Shown here one piece after another: positions 1-12,133 of a DNA stretch of 64,000 nt (positions are counted from its first letter, which is position 1; each line of letters begins with the position of its first letter). A model generated the notes under the pieces. That model was not told the origin of the DNA, did no database searches, and saw only the letters and a program-made list of their open reading frames with translations. The position numbers and the translations under genes are program-made. The stretch comes from Neelides folsomi (lineage: Eukaryota; Arthropoda; Collembola; Neelipleona; Neelidae): assembly GCA_034687125.1 (NCBI GenBank), contig JAQGBZ010000007.1, forward strand, positions 434,001 to 498,000. The letters are read 5' to 3'.

Positions 1-251
1 GTGGAATAAAGTTCAATTCCCGTTAATATCATATAGTACATAGCTATCTTTCATTATAAAATAAGATATTAGCTATATTTATACTTTTGCAAATAGAAAT
101 GAAAAGTGAATACCTAGTAAATTTGGGTTTTTCTAACGATGAGTACTTTATGTAATAATACTATATGTACAGATATATAGGATTTGTGCTAAAAAATATA
201 GTTAAGTATTATATGAATAGTAAGAAGCAGAGATATGGGCTTGAATCTCAC

Positions 252-835
252 CGGCAAAGATCCGGATCCGCTGTCCGAAGCATGTGAAGTTCGATCGTCA
301 TCAATGTGCCCGTTTCCGTTCATTTCTTTTTCAATGTGACTGGCGTTGAGGTTCGTGGTCTCTGCTGGCCTTGGCACGGGAGTCTAATAAAGATGAAAAA
401 CACTTGTTCATACTTTCCAACTTGTTTATTTAAAATATGAAGGTGAAACGTTGTGCGACTCAAAATTAACTCTACCTTGAGGTATAAGACATTGGGCATG
501 GCCCCTGTGACAACTATACTCTTTGACTTGTAGTAGTCGTCAGCGACGTCGTCGAGGACCAGGAGTTTCGTCTCGTTGGGAATTGCCTTGATTCGTTGGA
601 CCACTTGCTTGTGGTTCTCGTTGGCAATGTTCGTCCCGTTCACTTCCATGATCCGATCTTGGGACTTGAGTCCTGCAGCCTCCGCCGGCGATCCCGGATC
701 GACCTTCCCAATGTACTGCCCAGGCTTAGACTTTTCTCCATGGAGGTTGAAGCCATAGCCGTCGAAGTCGTCCCATTTGAACAAATGACAGAGTCTTGGC
801 GGCGGAGCGTCCCCCAAGCTCTCGCTCGCCATCAT
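252..835 (-). CDS. NHERF1-like: NHERF-type PDZ scaffold protein, 5' part of the gene (runs off the left edge)
   Basis: Two coding exons are visible, 835-476 and 383-252, joined in phase 0 by a 92-bp intron (GTAGAG...TTATTAG). They encode the first ~164 residues. A donor (GTGAGA) follows 252, so the rest lies beyond the window. Residues ~14-96 form a PDZ domain with the carboxylate-binding loop GYGF (residues 26-29) in the context '[10 protein letters not shown]', which is characteristic of the first PDZ of NHERF1/2 (SLC9A3R1/2). '[12 protein letters not shown]' and 'DRIMEVNG' are also diagnostic. NHERF proteins sit under the plasma membrane, bind C-terminal PDZ ligands of transporters and receptors, and link them through an ERM-binding tail to actin. 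The segment after the PDZ (exon 2) is polar and Ser/Asp-rich, as in the family's linkers. The start is taken as the Met-Met at 835/832, because upstream sequence is not conserved-looking. The number of PDZ domains and the ERM tail cannot be seen. Confidence 0.85.
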
Positions 836-3800
836 GAAGGAAAGTGAAGAAGAAGGAAGAAGTTCACGTGGAGTCCTCGGTGGCGAGGGAGAGTGTTGTT
901 CGTTGACAGGTAATTGAATGTCCTGAATGCCCGCAGCTCTCGCGGTTCCTCCTCATTTAAGAAGTGTTGGAGCGAGTGGTCGGGACGTTGGAGAACTCCA
1001 CTTTCGACGAGGATGGGAAAGACTGGTGAGGACGACGAGGTTCGACAAGACAAACGAAACCACTTTCCGACCCAAGGATGAAACCTCCCATTTAATTTAG
1101 AGAGACGTGAAGGCTCCTCTTTCCCTCAACCTCCCCTTCTTCTGTTCAATCCCCCTCGAGCAAGTGGTTGCCTCCCTCACCCTCTGCAATCAAGCTCTCA
1201 TCCCTCAACCTGCACGAGGTACACCCCACTCTCACTTACATTCGCATTCACTAATAGAAACGAGATCTGTCCTCTTCGTACACAATTACAACATGTGCTT
1301 CCGGTTCCCCGCGTGTGCCTCACAACATAACGCAAACGGACGTTAAAAGGATAATGATACAATACTTATAAAGAGCTCTAACATTCCCGTATTATACCAT
1401 ACAATTAAGAATTAATTGCCGTTTAATTCATATACCTACACATATTACCTAAAAATTTTGTACCAAAATATCTTTATTCTCACAAACTCACAACACTGAC
1501 AAGTTGTGAGTCAAAAGTCGTTAAAATCTATTCAAAAGGAATAGGTATGCATTTGTTGCAAATTCCCCGAAAACAATTTTTCGCACATTTGAATACATGA
1601 AATTTAAATGAATTTTTAATACGAGATCGGTCGTGTTCAAAAGAATAGAGACTTGAACTCTGAATTGGATTCCCCTTTTTTAAATTGAATAATGGACTGA
1701 AGATGAAAGTGAATAACTGAATGGCGACAATGGGATTTTGACATTTAATGGTGGTGTTTAAATGGAAAACATTTGTAAGGAGTCTAAAGAAGATTGGTTT
1801 CTCACAAAAAGATAGGAATTACATGCCTACTACATAAGTACATAACTTCTAATATATAGATACTTTGTACAGGACAAATTTAGGCTTCCCATTCAACATC
1901 CTCATTGAAAGAAGAATGAAAGTAGAAACTTGGTAGCTTTCGCATATTTGAAACTATTGATTGATTGATCAATTGATCACAAACGTCAAGTATATTTATA
2001 AGTTTCAACTTCTCATAAATTCATTTGGATATAAAGATTCTAACTAAATGTAAGTAAAGATATATGCACATATCCTTATGAGGGTCTTACATTTATATAA
2101 TTCATCTCTAATTACAATTACATACTTTCTCATAAATGTTTAGTAAAGACAAAAGTATTTTTATCTTCTTCATATCTCTAATAAGTAAATTTACGAAATT
2201 ACCTACACATACATGTAACAATATTCTTACATATAATTATAACAATGTAAGTTAAATTGTAATTTACAGTTTCAGCTTATCAAATTAATCCGAACTTGAT
2301 CGTTCTTTATTCACGCGCCCACTTAAATTAAATTTTAAAAGGAGTATGGGGGTATTGAATAAACTCATAAGAATGATTTGGATCAATCTCTTCTTAAGCC
2401 GAGGAGAGATTCGGCATATTGCTTCATTGAGGGGCGGAACAAGTCAAAGAAAATCAAGGGATGTCGTTGACAAAATAGGAATGATGAATGGGCGGGACAA
2501 TGTCCATCAGAATAGACGAGAGATTGAACCAAAATGACCGCCAATTAGCAGTCCTTAAAAGGATTCTCACACTCATATTCTCAAATTACTTATCAAGTCA
2601 TTTAATGAAATCATTCATAGTTTGAATTACTGGCCAATCAGAACTCTGAGAAATGACATCCTTTCTCTTACATATATATAAAAGTTACTAGCCGTAAACC
2701 TCTCTCGAATTCAATTTAATATTCATCTAAAATTATCTTGACAACTAAATAGGATAATTAAATAAAAGTATGTACAAAATTATTTAATGACTATTTTATA
2801 GCAAGATTTATTTTAGCATTTCACCCCAGTATATTCATATAACTTTGTGGGCATCATGCAACAATTACAACATGCCGTGATAATTATTTGAGAAAACTGA
2901 AAAAATTGTCATTATTAAATAAAGATTTAAATAAAAAAAGATTTAAAAGATTAAAATACCAATTCATTTCACTTTTCACTCTATATTTTAATTGTATTCG
3001 AAATTTACATTTCAAATATTGATAAAATCAAACTTCTTTGGTCTAATTTAATAATAATAATAATAATTTGTACTATTGAAGAAATAACATAACATATTTA
3101 AATGAATTAAAATTGAACAATCTTTGCCTTATTGTAATCATAACCCAATTTAAATTTGTGTATTGGCACGATAAATAGAAGATACAATTTTCATTTATTA
3201 TTTAAAATACCAAAAAGTTAAACTAAAAAATTGCATGTGATTCAGATTTATTGTAAGCATCATTTATTAAATTATTGCAGAAATGCACGCTTAATTTGCA
3301 ACTACATTTTTATTTTAGCAATAGTCGTTCGATGTTAAATACTTTTGTATAAGAGATTGCGCGACAGGAAAGGATCTATGTTGAGTTAAGGTGACGTCAC
3401 TGCCATTTTCTGAATGCAACTCGCCTCTCTTCACATGTTTAAAATATTCCTATCATCTTATGCCCAAAGCTCGTGAGTCTATTTACTACATTTGGAAATT
3501 ATAACTCATGAAAGGAGTCTTTCGCGCAAAAGGGGAAAATATTCGTTTAAAGTAGGGGATATTTATGTGCTTCAGAAACGCATTTTATTTAACAGAGTCT
3601 TAGGAAATATTTTAAAAAACCATCTTTCTGTTAAAAGTAAACAAAGATCTATTATTTTTAATTTTTAATGGGGTTTAACGTTCAATTGTGTCCATCTTGC
3701 TTATTTTAGCATTTTGTTATTTTTGTTATGAATATAGTTTAGGTTTAAGTTTGGATTGGCGATGCGCATTTGTTATATCCTTTCGCTACTTATATCTCAC

Positions 3801-4610
3801 ACAATGTGACGGCGAACTCTCATTGACTCCTTTCCAAATCTTATTAATTTCAATCAAAAAATTCATCGTAAATTATTCATCGCCACATCGAGAGTCGTCT
3901 TCCAGTTTGGCTCAACGGTTGTCCAACATTGTCTTCAAAGACCCTTCGCAAGAACTTAATACAGGTCAGGGAGAAGTCCATTTTGAAAGAATAGGTCAGA
4001 TCTTAAATTATTTTGCAAAAAGAGGTCTCTTCCCTTCAACTCCGTTTCTTGTTCAATTTTGGCACACACCTCAGGATTCCTAAATACATGTATATTTTTG
4101 GTTTCTAACTTTTACAAGTCGAGTAAGGACTTAATGGAACAGCCCATTTAGAATTCATTGATACCTCAACAATTTAAAATGTCTAATGCAAATTGATTTC
4201 TGCAACATTAGAATATATTTATTACCAAATTACAATTAGAAAGCCAGGGCAGGGCGTTGGTATATTTCATATTATAGACTATTTAATAATTATTCTTTAT
4301 AAATTATTTTAATGGTGTAATTTATTTTCAGGTGAAGTTCTAACGCCCAAATTAACCCTCGTTCACCGAAGTCGAATATCGCTCACAATGAGCGAACTTG
4401 GATCGAAAATGAATTTATTTGAAAGATCAACCTTGAATGAATGTCCGATGATAAAATGCTCAATGAAGAGTTAAATTAAACTGCATTGAAGGAGGAAAAT
4501 AATTGGCATAAATCAATTTCACTTCAGCGCTTTCACGTCGTCGATATGACTTCTGAATTTGAGACGTTTCTTAAATAATCTTCTAAAATAATTGGCGATT
4601 GGAACAAAAT
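836..4610. other. Intergenic region between NHERF-like and DUSP, divergent promoters
   Basis: The first ~250 bp upstream of the NHERF-like start is more GC-rich and probably holds its promoter and 5' UTR. From ~1350 to ~3350 the DNA is AT-rich, with a short AAT microsatellite at ~3046-3065 and no convincing coding. From ~3360 onward composition rises again: a CRE, a possible 5'-UTR donor (GTGAGT, ~3473) and an acceptor (TTTTCAG, ~4332) suggest non-coding first exon(s) of the downstream phosphatase. A 131-codon open frame at 3688-4083 looks like no protein I know and is probably transcribed leader or chance. Confidence 0.5.
3392..3399. promoter_or_regulatory. Consensus palindromic CRE (CREB/ATF site)
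   Basis: A perfect TGACGTCA octamer occurs ~1.2 kb upstream of the phosphatase start codon. It lies just before a candidate leader exon ending in GTGAGT at ~3473. CREB/ATF and some AP-1 dimers bind this octamer. Functional use is inferred only from position. Confidence 0.4.
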
Positions 4611-7184
4611 ATGGCTTTTAAAAGTCCAAAAATTCATAATCTCTCCCCTTCACAATTGACAAATATTATTAAAGACAATTCCAAAAAGGTAACTAAATAA
4701 CTAAAACCCGTTAAATTGATTTAACAATTATTGAATCAGTGAATTGAACATTTCTAACATTTTGATGAATCTTTTAGGCCAAACTAATTGATTGCAGAAC
4801 CTTTATTGAATATAATGACAATCACATTATCGGATCAGTAAATGTTTGTTGTTCCAAGCTAATTAAACGTCGCCTTGTTCAAGAAAAGGTAAAATACTTA
4901 ACTGATAAATCTGCACATTATTAGAATCTATTACATATATTTTCAGATTTTAATTATTAATTTGGTGTATAGATTTCTTTGAAAGACCTTTTGGTTCACT
5001 GTCGAATTGAAATTGAAGAAACTTCAGAAGTTGTTGTTTATGACCAGAAAACTGCCGTTATTGAAGATGTTTCTCCAGATAGTTTCATTGCCATCTTAGT
5101 CAAAAAGCTTGTCCAAGTATTTGACAAAGTCTCTTTATTATCAGGTCTTGCCCCATTCTAAATTACAATCAAATTCAAAAAACTGCAACTAATTAAAGTT
5201 CGAAGGAGAAAATTATTTTTCTGTTTAATTAGGAGGATTTTTGAGCTTTCATCTTATATATCCGGATTTATGTGAGAATAAAATATGGAAATATCCTGGA
5301 CTCACAACACTTTCTCAACCCTGCTTACCTATTTCAAGTATCGGAGCAACGAGAATTCTTCCGTTCCTTTATTTGGGTTCGGAGGAAGATGCTAACAATA
5401 GAGATCTTCTTCAGGTGATAACCATGATTTCGATAGATGAAAAATTATTCATGTGAGTTAACTATAATGACCAATTTTAATATCATTTACTTTATTTAAT
5501 TATTTTCAGAGTCACAATATAACGTACGAACTAAATGTAAGCAACAAATGTCCGAAGCCAGATTTTATAACTGATGGTCATTTCTTGAGAATTCCCGTCA
5601 ATGATAGTCATAATGAAAGACTTCTACCATTTTTCTGCGAAGCCTTCCAATTTATAGGTAAGAAAGATTAATTATTTCAATTTCTAATAATCCTAATATT
5701 ATTTTCACATGGATAAAATTCCAATTAATTATTTGTTTAGATAAAGTTCGAGAATCGAATGACAGTGTTCTTGTTCATTGTTTGGCTGGAATTTCGAGGT
5801 CTCCTACGGTTGCCATCGCCTATGTGATGCGCCATATGCAATTGAACTGCGAAGACGCTTACCGCTATGTGAAAGCGAAACGAGCAAGCATATCTCCCAA
5901 CTTCAATTTTTTAGGCCAATTGTTGGAATATGAGGGAGAATTGATCTCGGAGAGAATTGTGGCAGTGAGTCCGGAGAGTGGAAGAGATTCAGCATCTTCT
6001 TCCCAACCTTTAAGCAGCTGTTCTGTACGTTCCAATCATTTTCTTCAAGTTCATTTTAAAACCACATTGGTCCAATTCTCACTTTCTCATCTAATTTCAA
6101 TTTCCAATTGCTCAGGAATCTTTTCTTCCTTCTTTGGCTCTCTCGACGCCCCCGCCGACGCCACCACCTTCAGAAGTCCAAGGAAAACGGTGCAATTTGT
6201 CTCTTCGCATTTCTCCCTTTGCCCTGACTTCCAACTCAGGGTCAAGCGATCTGAGTCCGACGAGTGCCATGGCCCGACTTCAGTTCTGCTCTGTCGAAGC
6301 CGGGAAGGAAAATCGGTCCCTCGGACTTCCGCTGCGACCAACGAGGCTGCTAAAAGAGCAAACGACTGTGAGTTCTATTCAGGAGGAGGAAGAGAGGAGT
6401 TCGAGTCGGGAGACGAGCAAGTCTCTAACTCGGAAGTCAATTTCCATCTCTGTCTCCAAAGGGTTTCGGAATCGAAAATTCTCGGCTGAACAGAGTTTTG
6501 AGAGAACCGGAGACTTTGTAGAACTTGACCCCAAGCACAGCGGATATGATGGGAAGAACAAGAAATGTCGAGTCCACAAGATCTCATTGGAGAAGGATGT
6601 GGAGATTCAAGGGCTTCCTTCGCTCGGAGCTCATGGAACTTCCTATTCTCGTTCTGACTCGGGAAGCACGAGCGGAATCGGCTCTGAGATTTCCGAACCA
6701 CATGACATGCCGGCAACATGGGACCTTTGCGACTCGGCCTCTACCATTGACGATGGCGTTTTCTCAGATTTTGGACTCCATTCAAGGGTTCCTAAATCTC
6801 CTCCAAGGCAGCTTCAAGTATACAATTTTAATTATTTTTCTTTTTCTCGGTTCCTTTAAAATGGTCATTTATTCATTTGGTCATTGTTTTTAGCTTTTGT
6901 CGTCTGATAGCGGCCATTGGTCTGAAGAAGGACCGTCGTCATCAGCCTCGTCGCATCTGGATGGCAGGAACAGCAACATGAGTGGGATGGGTGAAGGGTC
7001 GAAAGGAAGAAGACCAGACATCTTGTTCCTTGAAAGGTCGAGTTCGGACGAGAAGCGAAGGAGCTTTGCAGGAACTTCAGCTGACTGGGTTGAGGAAAAA
7101 CCTCTTCCGAAACGGTGGAGTTTGGCTGAAGAACTTGTTGAAGAGACTGGGAGTCCTACAATCTCCATCTCTCACAACACTTGA
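4611..7184 (+). CDS. DUSP8/16-like: MAP kinase phosphatase, DUSP8/DUSP16 type
   Basis: Eight exons can be joined in phase: 4611-4688, 4778-4888, 4973-5144, 5233-5414, 5510-5657, 5741-6024, 6116-6817 and 6894-7184. They give ~655 aa. Residues ~10-145 form the rhodanese/CH2-like MAPK-docking domain ('LIDCRTFIEYNDNHI'), including the basic kinase-interaction motif 'KLIKRRLV'. Residues ~160-300 form the dual-specificity phosphatase domain, with 'RILPFLYLGS', the general-acid loop 'RIPVNDSHNE', and the P-loop HC-LAGIS-R with Cys244 and Arg250. 'SPNFNFLGQLLEYE' is a hallmark of the DUSP8/16 branch. Enzymes of this family dephosphorylate Thr and Tyr in the activation loop of JNK and p38. The C-terminal ~330 residues are Ser-rich and low complexity, as in DUSP8/16 (known there for regulation and localisation). 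The start Met matches family N-termini, and all junctions are canonical. An upstream acceptor at ~4332 suggests a non-coding leader exon. Confidence 0.93.
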
Positions 7185-9676
7185 GCCCCTCTTGAAGGAA
7201 TGGACGATGAAAGCAATCAGAGTAACTCTGTGACTAGCTTTATACTCTTTATTGTTCATTGAAGTACACTATATATTATATTATATAGCTAATTGATTGG
7301 GGATTAATCGATTAATAGGACACGAACCGAGAATCTTTTTCTTTGCAGTATTTCTCTTCTAATCACAATAATGCATTTACACCCCTCTTTAAGTTTAACT
7401 TCAAATGTTCACTTGTACATAACATATTAAGTATTTAACAAGATTTAATTAATAATATTTAATCATTGTAATTAAGGTTCAATGAATCACCTCCACTCGA
7501 TGAAAGTAATCAAAGATGTTCAAGTTTTAATCACCCAAAAAGATATTATAGAGCTAAATGGAGAATTGTAATTCAGTTCTCCTGTACTACTGTATATATA
7601 TTATTACAAAAAGTTGTTTGTAATCGAAGGTGTTTCTTTTCTGCTTTAAGGACTGGTCGAAAGTCAAATAGCCTCATTCATACAATTTGCCCATGAATCT
7701 CAAAAATGTAATAGTTATTTTTTTAAATAGTGTAAACACTTTGGCAAAAACTTGACAAGGTTCAGCCGTGAGTCTAATCATTACTAATGAGTAATTGCGT
7801 AATAAGTCTTATTAAACGATGATAAAATCAATTGTTATAAAGTTTACACGTATTATATCATTCACGAAACAATATGAAATTATCATTGCTAGTGTATAAG
7901 ATAACTAGATGAAAAAACTGAATGGTTTTGGGTGGTTAAAATGTGGAAATTAATGAGTGATTTAAGTAAATATATGAGACATTAATTGTGAGCACAGTGA
8001 GCATTAAGCACTATTAAACTACTAGTTAAATTTAATATAAATTATTAAGTGTGTACTTTAATTATAATAATAAGAGCAGGGCCGGCTTTAAGCATAGGCG
8101 GACTAGGGGGCCGCCTAGGGCCTCAAAAAATTGTCCTTAATTGAATTAAAAATTTTCTCGGGACCAAAAAGTCCAGTTAAAGATTTTTGATCCGAACTTT
8201 TAAAAATTTTTTTGAGACCTGAAGATCCCTTTAGAAATTTTTGTTCTCGATTTTTAAAAATTTTCTCGGGACCTAAAGTTCTAGAAGGTAGCAGATTTTT
8301 GTTTAAATTTTAAAAAAATATGGGATATTCATTATGCGAAATAAAAGATTTTGAGATAAACTAATACATAAAACTGTATCAAGAAAACCTTATATAACTT
8401 AAATATAAAACTTGGGGGCCTCAAAATTCTCCTTGCCTAGGGCTTCAAAATTTTTACCAAGCTATAAGGCCGGCCCTGAGGAAGAGAAAATGCAAGATAC
8501 TTACCACACCGTGTAAAAGATTGGTAGGATGTTACAGAGCATTTGAGACCTTTCTACGTTTATTCATTCAAACACACATTACCAATTTAAATTACTTACG
8601 AGTGCAATCATATTATTTTAATTTAAAACAATTTAACTCCTTATATTCAGACTATCTATTTATATATACCTACTACATAGTTATATATTTGTAAAAATAG
8701 GAAGCAAAGAATTGAGAAATTATTAAGCCATAATTAAAATGACTCACTATACACTCATCAGTCGTTGTTTTTAACTAACGCTTAATACTTATTAACAATA
8801 ATTAAGCCGTGTAATCAATATTTATATACCTTATTATTTTATTATTAATAATTATATATTGTAAAAGTACTCAAACGAACTTGCGTTATGCACTATAATT
8901 TATATTAACTTTATTCGTGTATTTACAGATAGTAAGATATATATTTGAAGATTATAAATTTGCAAATCTAATTGTGCAGCTAATTTTCGGTATGAAATGG
9001 TCAATCATGATGAAATGATGGTTTTAAAATTTTAAATATAAAGATTGACTTCTATTGACTTTAATTTAAAAGCCTTGAACAAAATTAAGTTTAAGTATCG
9101 TTAATTAAAAGTTTATTAGGATTATGAAATTAATCTTTTACCCCATAAGTTATATATTTATATACCTGGTATGTAATGTCAAGGTATATTTAAAAATACT
9201 TACCTAATCATGATTTTTAGAAATTTTGACTCTTAATGATTGTTTCCCAAGAACAATTAATCGCAAAAATAAGTTGAGTGGATAAATACAATTATGGAAT
9301 AGCAATCATGAAATGTTAGGTGCTTTATGAATTGTTTAATCTAATGTTCAAATTTATCCTTTTATTTACAGTTTGTATTATTTATTAAAACTTCTGCTAA
9401 CCTAGGTCTTGCGAACGTTCATGACCACTTAATAATATCTGTATTTTATATTTAATTATGGATGAACATTAATTACAATTACATGTGTATGCACTCATGT
9501 TTTTGAAGAAATAAATTTGACAATTGTTATATGTTTTTTTCGTTTAATTGGAATTATTTTGAACGATTTACATCATAAGAGAATTAGAAATAAATTGAAA
9601 CGTATAGTAAACCTATAACTTAAAATAGGAATATAAAGGTGGTCAATAAAAATAACGAAGATTCCGACAAGCTAAA
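7185..9676. other. Intergenic DNA between convergent DUSP and SNRPE
   Basis: This is AT-rich sequence holding the 3' UTRs of the two convergent genes and one miniature transposon (8077-8478, listed separately). I see no further coding or RNA gene. Short homopolymer and TA-rich simple sequence are common, for example around 8810-8860. Confidence 0.6.
8077..8478. mobile_element. hAT-like miniature inverted-repeat element (MITE)
   Basis: A ~402-bp element is bounded by terminal inverted repeats. The left end begins CAGGGCCGGCTTTAAGC, and the right end reads CAGGGCCGGCCTTATAGC on the opposite strand. The flanking octamers AATAAGAG (left) and AGGAAGAG (right) match at 6 of 8 bases, fitting an aged 8-bp target-site duplication of hAT type. 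Subterminal copies of 'GCCTAGGGCCTC'-like sequence lie at both ends, and diverged internal copies of 'AATTTTCTCGGGACC' are present. There is no transposase reading frame, so it is non-autonomous. Confidence 0.75.
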
Positions 9677-10294
9677 TTATGTTGTTTCCGGGTTTGCACT
9701 TTGAATCACGGTAATGTTGTCTCCTTTTAACATTATCCGACCTAATAAAATTCAAAAATTAATTCAAATCTGATGATTATATTTCTTAAATTGATTTTAT
9801 TTGGATAGACCGATAGACAAAGGAAAATTAAATGTTTAAAGATTTACCACAAGCACTTCTCGTCCCCTTTTTGAGATTAACTTCCTCGGCATCGTCAAGA
9901 ACGAGGTTCATATACTCATCAAATCCAATGATATGGCCTTCGATTCGAAGATGAACATTTTCGTACAGCCACACGTTAACTCTCGACCGATTTTGAAGGT
10001 AGCGGAAAATGAGGTTCTGAAAGATGAAAGAACCCAATTAGATAGCTATTTATATTAAATGATAACAGATTTAATAACATCGAGGTCTTTAATTGGCGTA
10101 TTAAAAGTTATGCATCTTTTTAAATACTTCTTTCCAACTCCTAATATTTATATAAAGGGTAAATTAGACATAAATAAACTTAACCAATTTAGGATTTTGT
10201 GAATGAATCAATTAATTATAATAATAGTAAATGGACTTACAATGGGCTGGACCATCACCTTCTGCACTTTCTGTCCCTGTTGTTTATAAGCCAT
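9677..10294 (-). CDS. SNRPE: Small nuclear ribonucleoprotein E (SmE)
   Basis: Three exons, 10294-10241, 10016-9848 and 9741-9677, give 95 aa in phase. Known animal SmE is 92 aa. The N-terminus '[18 protein letters not shown]' and the following '[12 protein letters not shown]' are nearly identical to known animal SmE. Sm motif 1 is seen in '[21 protein letters not shown]' (shown in part) and Sm motif 2 in '[14 protein letters not shown]'. SmE joins SmF and SmG in the heptameric ring that clamps the Sm site of U1, U2, U4 and U5 snRNAs during snRNP assembly. Introns are 224 and 106 bp. The gene is convergent with the phosphatase gene. The first Met of the conserved N-terminus sets the start. The frame stays open upstream, but that part is unlike SmE and probably represents leader. 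Confidence 0.96.
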
Positions 10295-10852
10295 CTTGAC
10301 TGAATGTCCAATTAACTTTAAAATCAAAATTCCGATTAGAAATCCTTTAATGCCGGCTGAGACGCTCGTTCGCGAAAAAGGATCTGTGTGCGATGATGCC
10401 GAAATTCTTAGCGCTCTGATCGCCAATAGCCAAAGTTCCATTTAGTTCCATGTGAGAATAATGAGATTTGGCATTTAGCAAGGAAAGCATAGTGGAAGAT
10501 TCGATCACAATTTACGCTCTCGTTTCCTTCTTGGGAGAGTGAGAAAATGAAATGAAAATGGTTTTTTGCATTAATTTAATTTAGTAATCAATCACAGTTT
10601 CACTTTCATGGTAAAAATGTTAATAAAAGCAGGTAAACATTTTGAATAAATATTTATTACAGAAAATATTTGATTATTTATTAACTTATAATATTTAAAA
10701 ATTAAAATTAAATTCAAATACTTGCTTGCCGAAGTGAACCCATACCCTTGTTTAAAACATTAAATAAATATAATATATATATGTATTTATTACCCATTAT
10801 GATTTAAATTGTTAATTAAAATTGATGTGTATGACATTCCAGACTTTGTAAA
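10295..10852. other. Intergenic: SNRPE promoter and 3' flank of the secreted array
   Basis: The first ~250 bp presumably hold the SNRPE promoter and leader (mixed composition, no TATA seen). From ~10560 the DNA is AT-rich and belongs to the 3' side of the first array gene. No other gene is seen. Confidence 0.45.
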
Positions 10853-12133
10853 TCATCCAGTCATGAATCTTGAAAGGGCGAGGTTTGAAAGGAGGCTTCC
10901 AACTTGTGAATAGACTTTGTTCTCCGTCGTTACTTTGGCGTCATGAAGGATCTCATCACTGCACATCTTGTTAAATTTCCCACAGATATTTGACTTCGGA
11001 TCTGAAGTGATCTCGGGAGCGACGAATCTTGTAATTGTAGATCTAAAGAAGAAAGTTCAAGTAAATAATACCTGTATATGTGTAGTATTTGTAGTTTTAA
11101 CACTAAACCAATATTATGTCATTTTATCATAATCACCCTTTTAATCATATATGATTAAAAAGGTAAATAAGGTTTAAATCAGGTTAAACAATGATTAGAT
11201 TTGTTCAAAAATGATAAGTTGAATAAAATTGTTAAGTTAAAGTTAAATGATAAAATCATTAGATGAAAAGATATGTCAAATGGTTTTTCCGTCCTTTACA
11301 GCATAATGTCAAAGATTCTGTTTCGGATTGAAGATGAATTTTCTTCACGGGCTTGCATAGCTGCCATGTAATTGCAAACAACCTTTTTGATACAAATGTT
11401 CCTCTTCTTGTTTGGCAAATAGTACAACGACCCAACATTTTCAAAAAACTTTGAAAAACTTGGTCCCTCTTCCTCTTCCCACATTGACCTACTCCAAACA
11501 AATCATTATTTTATATTAAACTTACGTTTTTACTAAATTATTCAATATTGCAATTATTTTCATTGATTCATTAATCACATCTTGATTCATTAATCACAGT
11601 TTTAATATTATTAAAACTGATAAAAAACAAAGGTTATGAATATCGCTAATTTATTGAACGTAAAAAATGAATTGATGTGTTAAAATTTGCAAACCTGAGC
11701 CGGTCAACAGATCGTCCAAATGGTCCGGCTTGATCGCTGAGTTCTAATGGAATGTTCATATCAAAGACGTCAATGGATCTCCCAGATCCCGAGTTTGCCT
11801 TCAGCAGCTGCAGAATGTTGTTGATGAGGAAAGCACCAAGGGCGAGGAGGGAAATGATGGAGACGGGGTCGAGCGTGATCGCCCCGTTTCCGCCTCCTCC
11901 TTGGTAACCTTTGGCCTCTCCATGGCTGCTCGTGCCTAGGATTCATCCACTTACATAAATAAAAGATTCCAAGAGAAGGATTTAACGTTACTGGCAGCCG
12001 CTTGGAGCGAAAAATGCTTCAACTTCCCAATGTAATCACTAAACTTTGAGGAAATGAGATGAGCCAAAGGCCGGCCGGCCTCCACCGCGCCGAACACCAC
12101 GACGAGGACGAGGAGAAGGGAAATGAACTTCAT
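10853..12133 (-). CDS. Secreted/membrane-anchored array protein 1 (four-Cys, LDPxSI family)
   Basis: Exons 12133-11992, 11935-11695, 11488-11300 and 11042-10853 join in phase to 253 aa. A clear signal peptide opens the protein ('MKFISLLLVLVVVFGAVEA'). A short Gly-rich stretch is followed by 'LDPVSIISLLALGAFL', a hydrophobic helix long enough to span a membrane, then 'GRSIDVFDMNIPLELSD', which recurs almost unchanged in the array gene at 17-19 kb. The C-terminal half has two cysteine pairs, 'CIKKVVC' and 'CGKFNKMC'. I do not recognise a named family. It is the first of five same-strand paralogues, so local tandem duplication is likely. Low similarity between copies outside the helix and cysteine regions suggests old duplication or fast divergence. 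Secretion or surface anchoring in cuticle-making or glandular epithelium is only a guess from composition. Confidence 0.75.

Noticed and set aside
3688-4083. 131-codon plus-strand frame upstream of DUSP
   Set aside because: No domain, no conserved motif, and it sits where a leader exon or intron is expected.
10208-10441. In-frame upstream extension of SmE
   Set aside because: The extension is hydrophobic and unlike any SmE; the conserved protein begins at the inner Met 10294.
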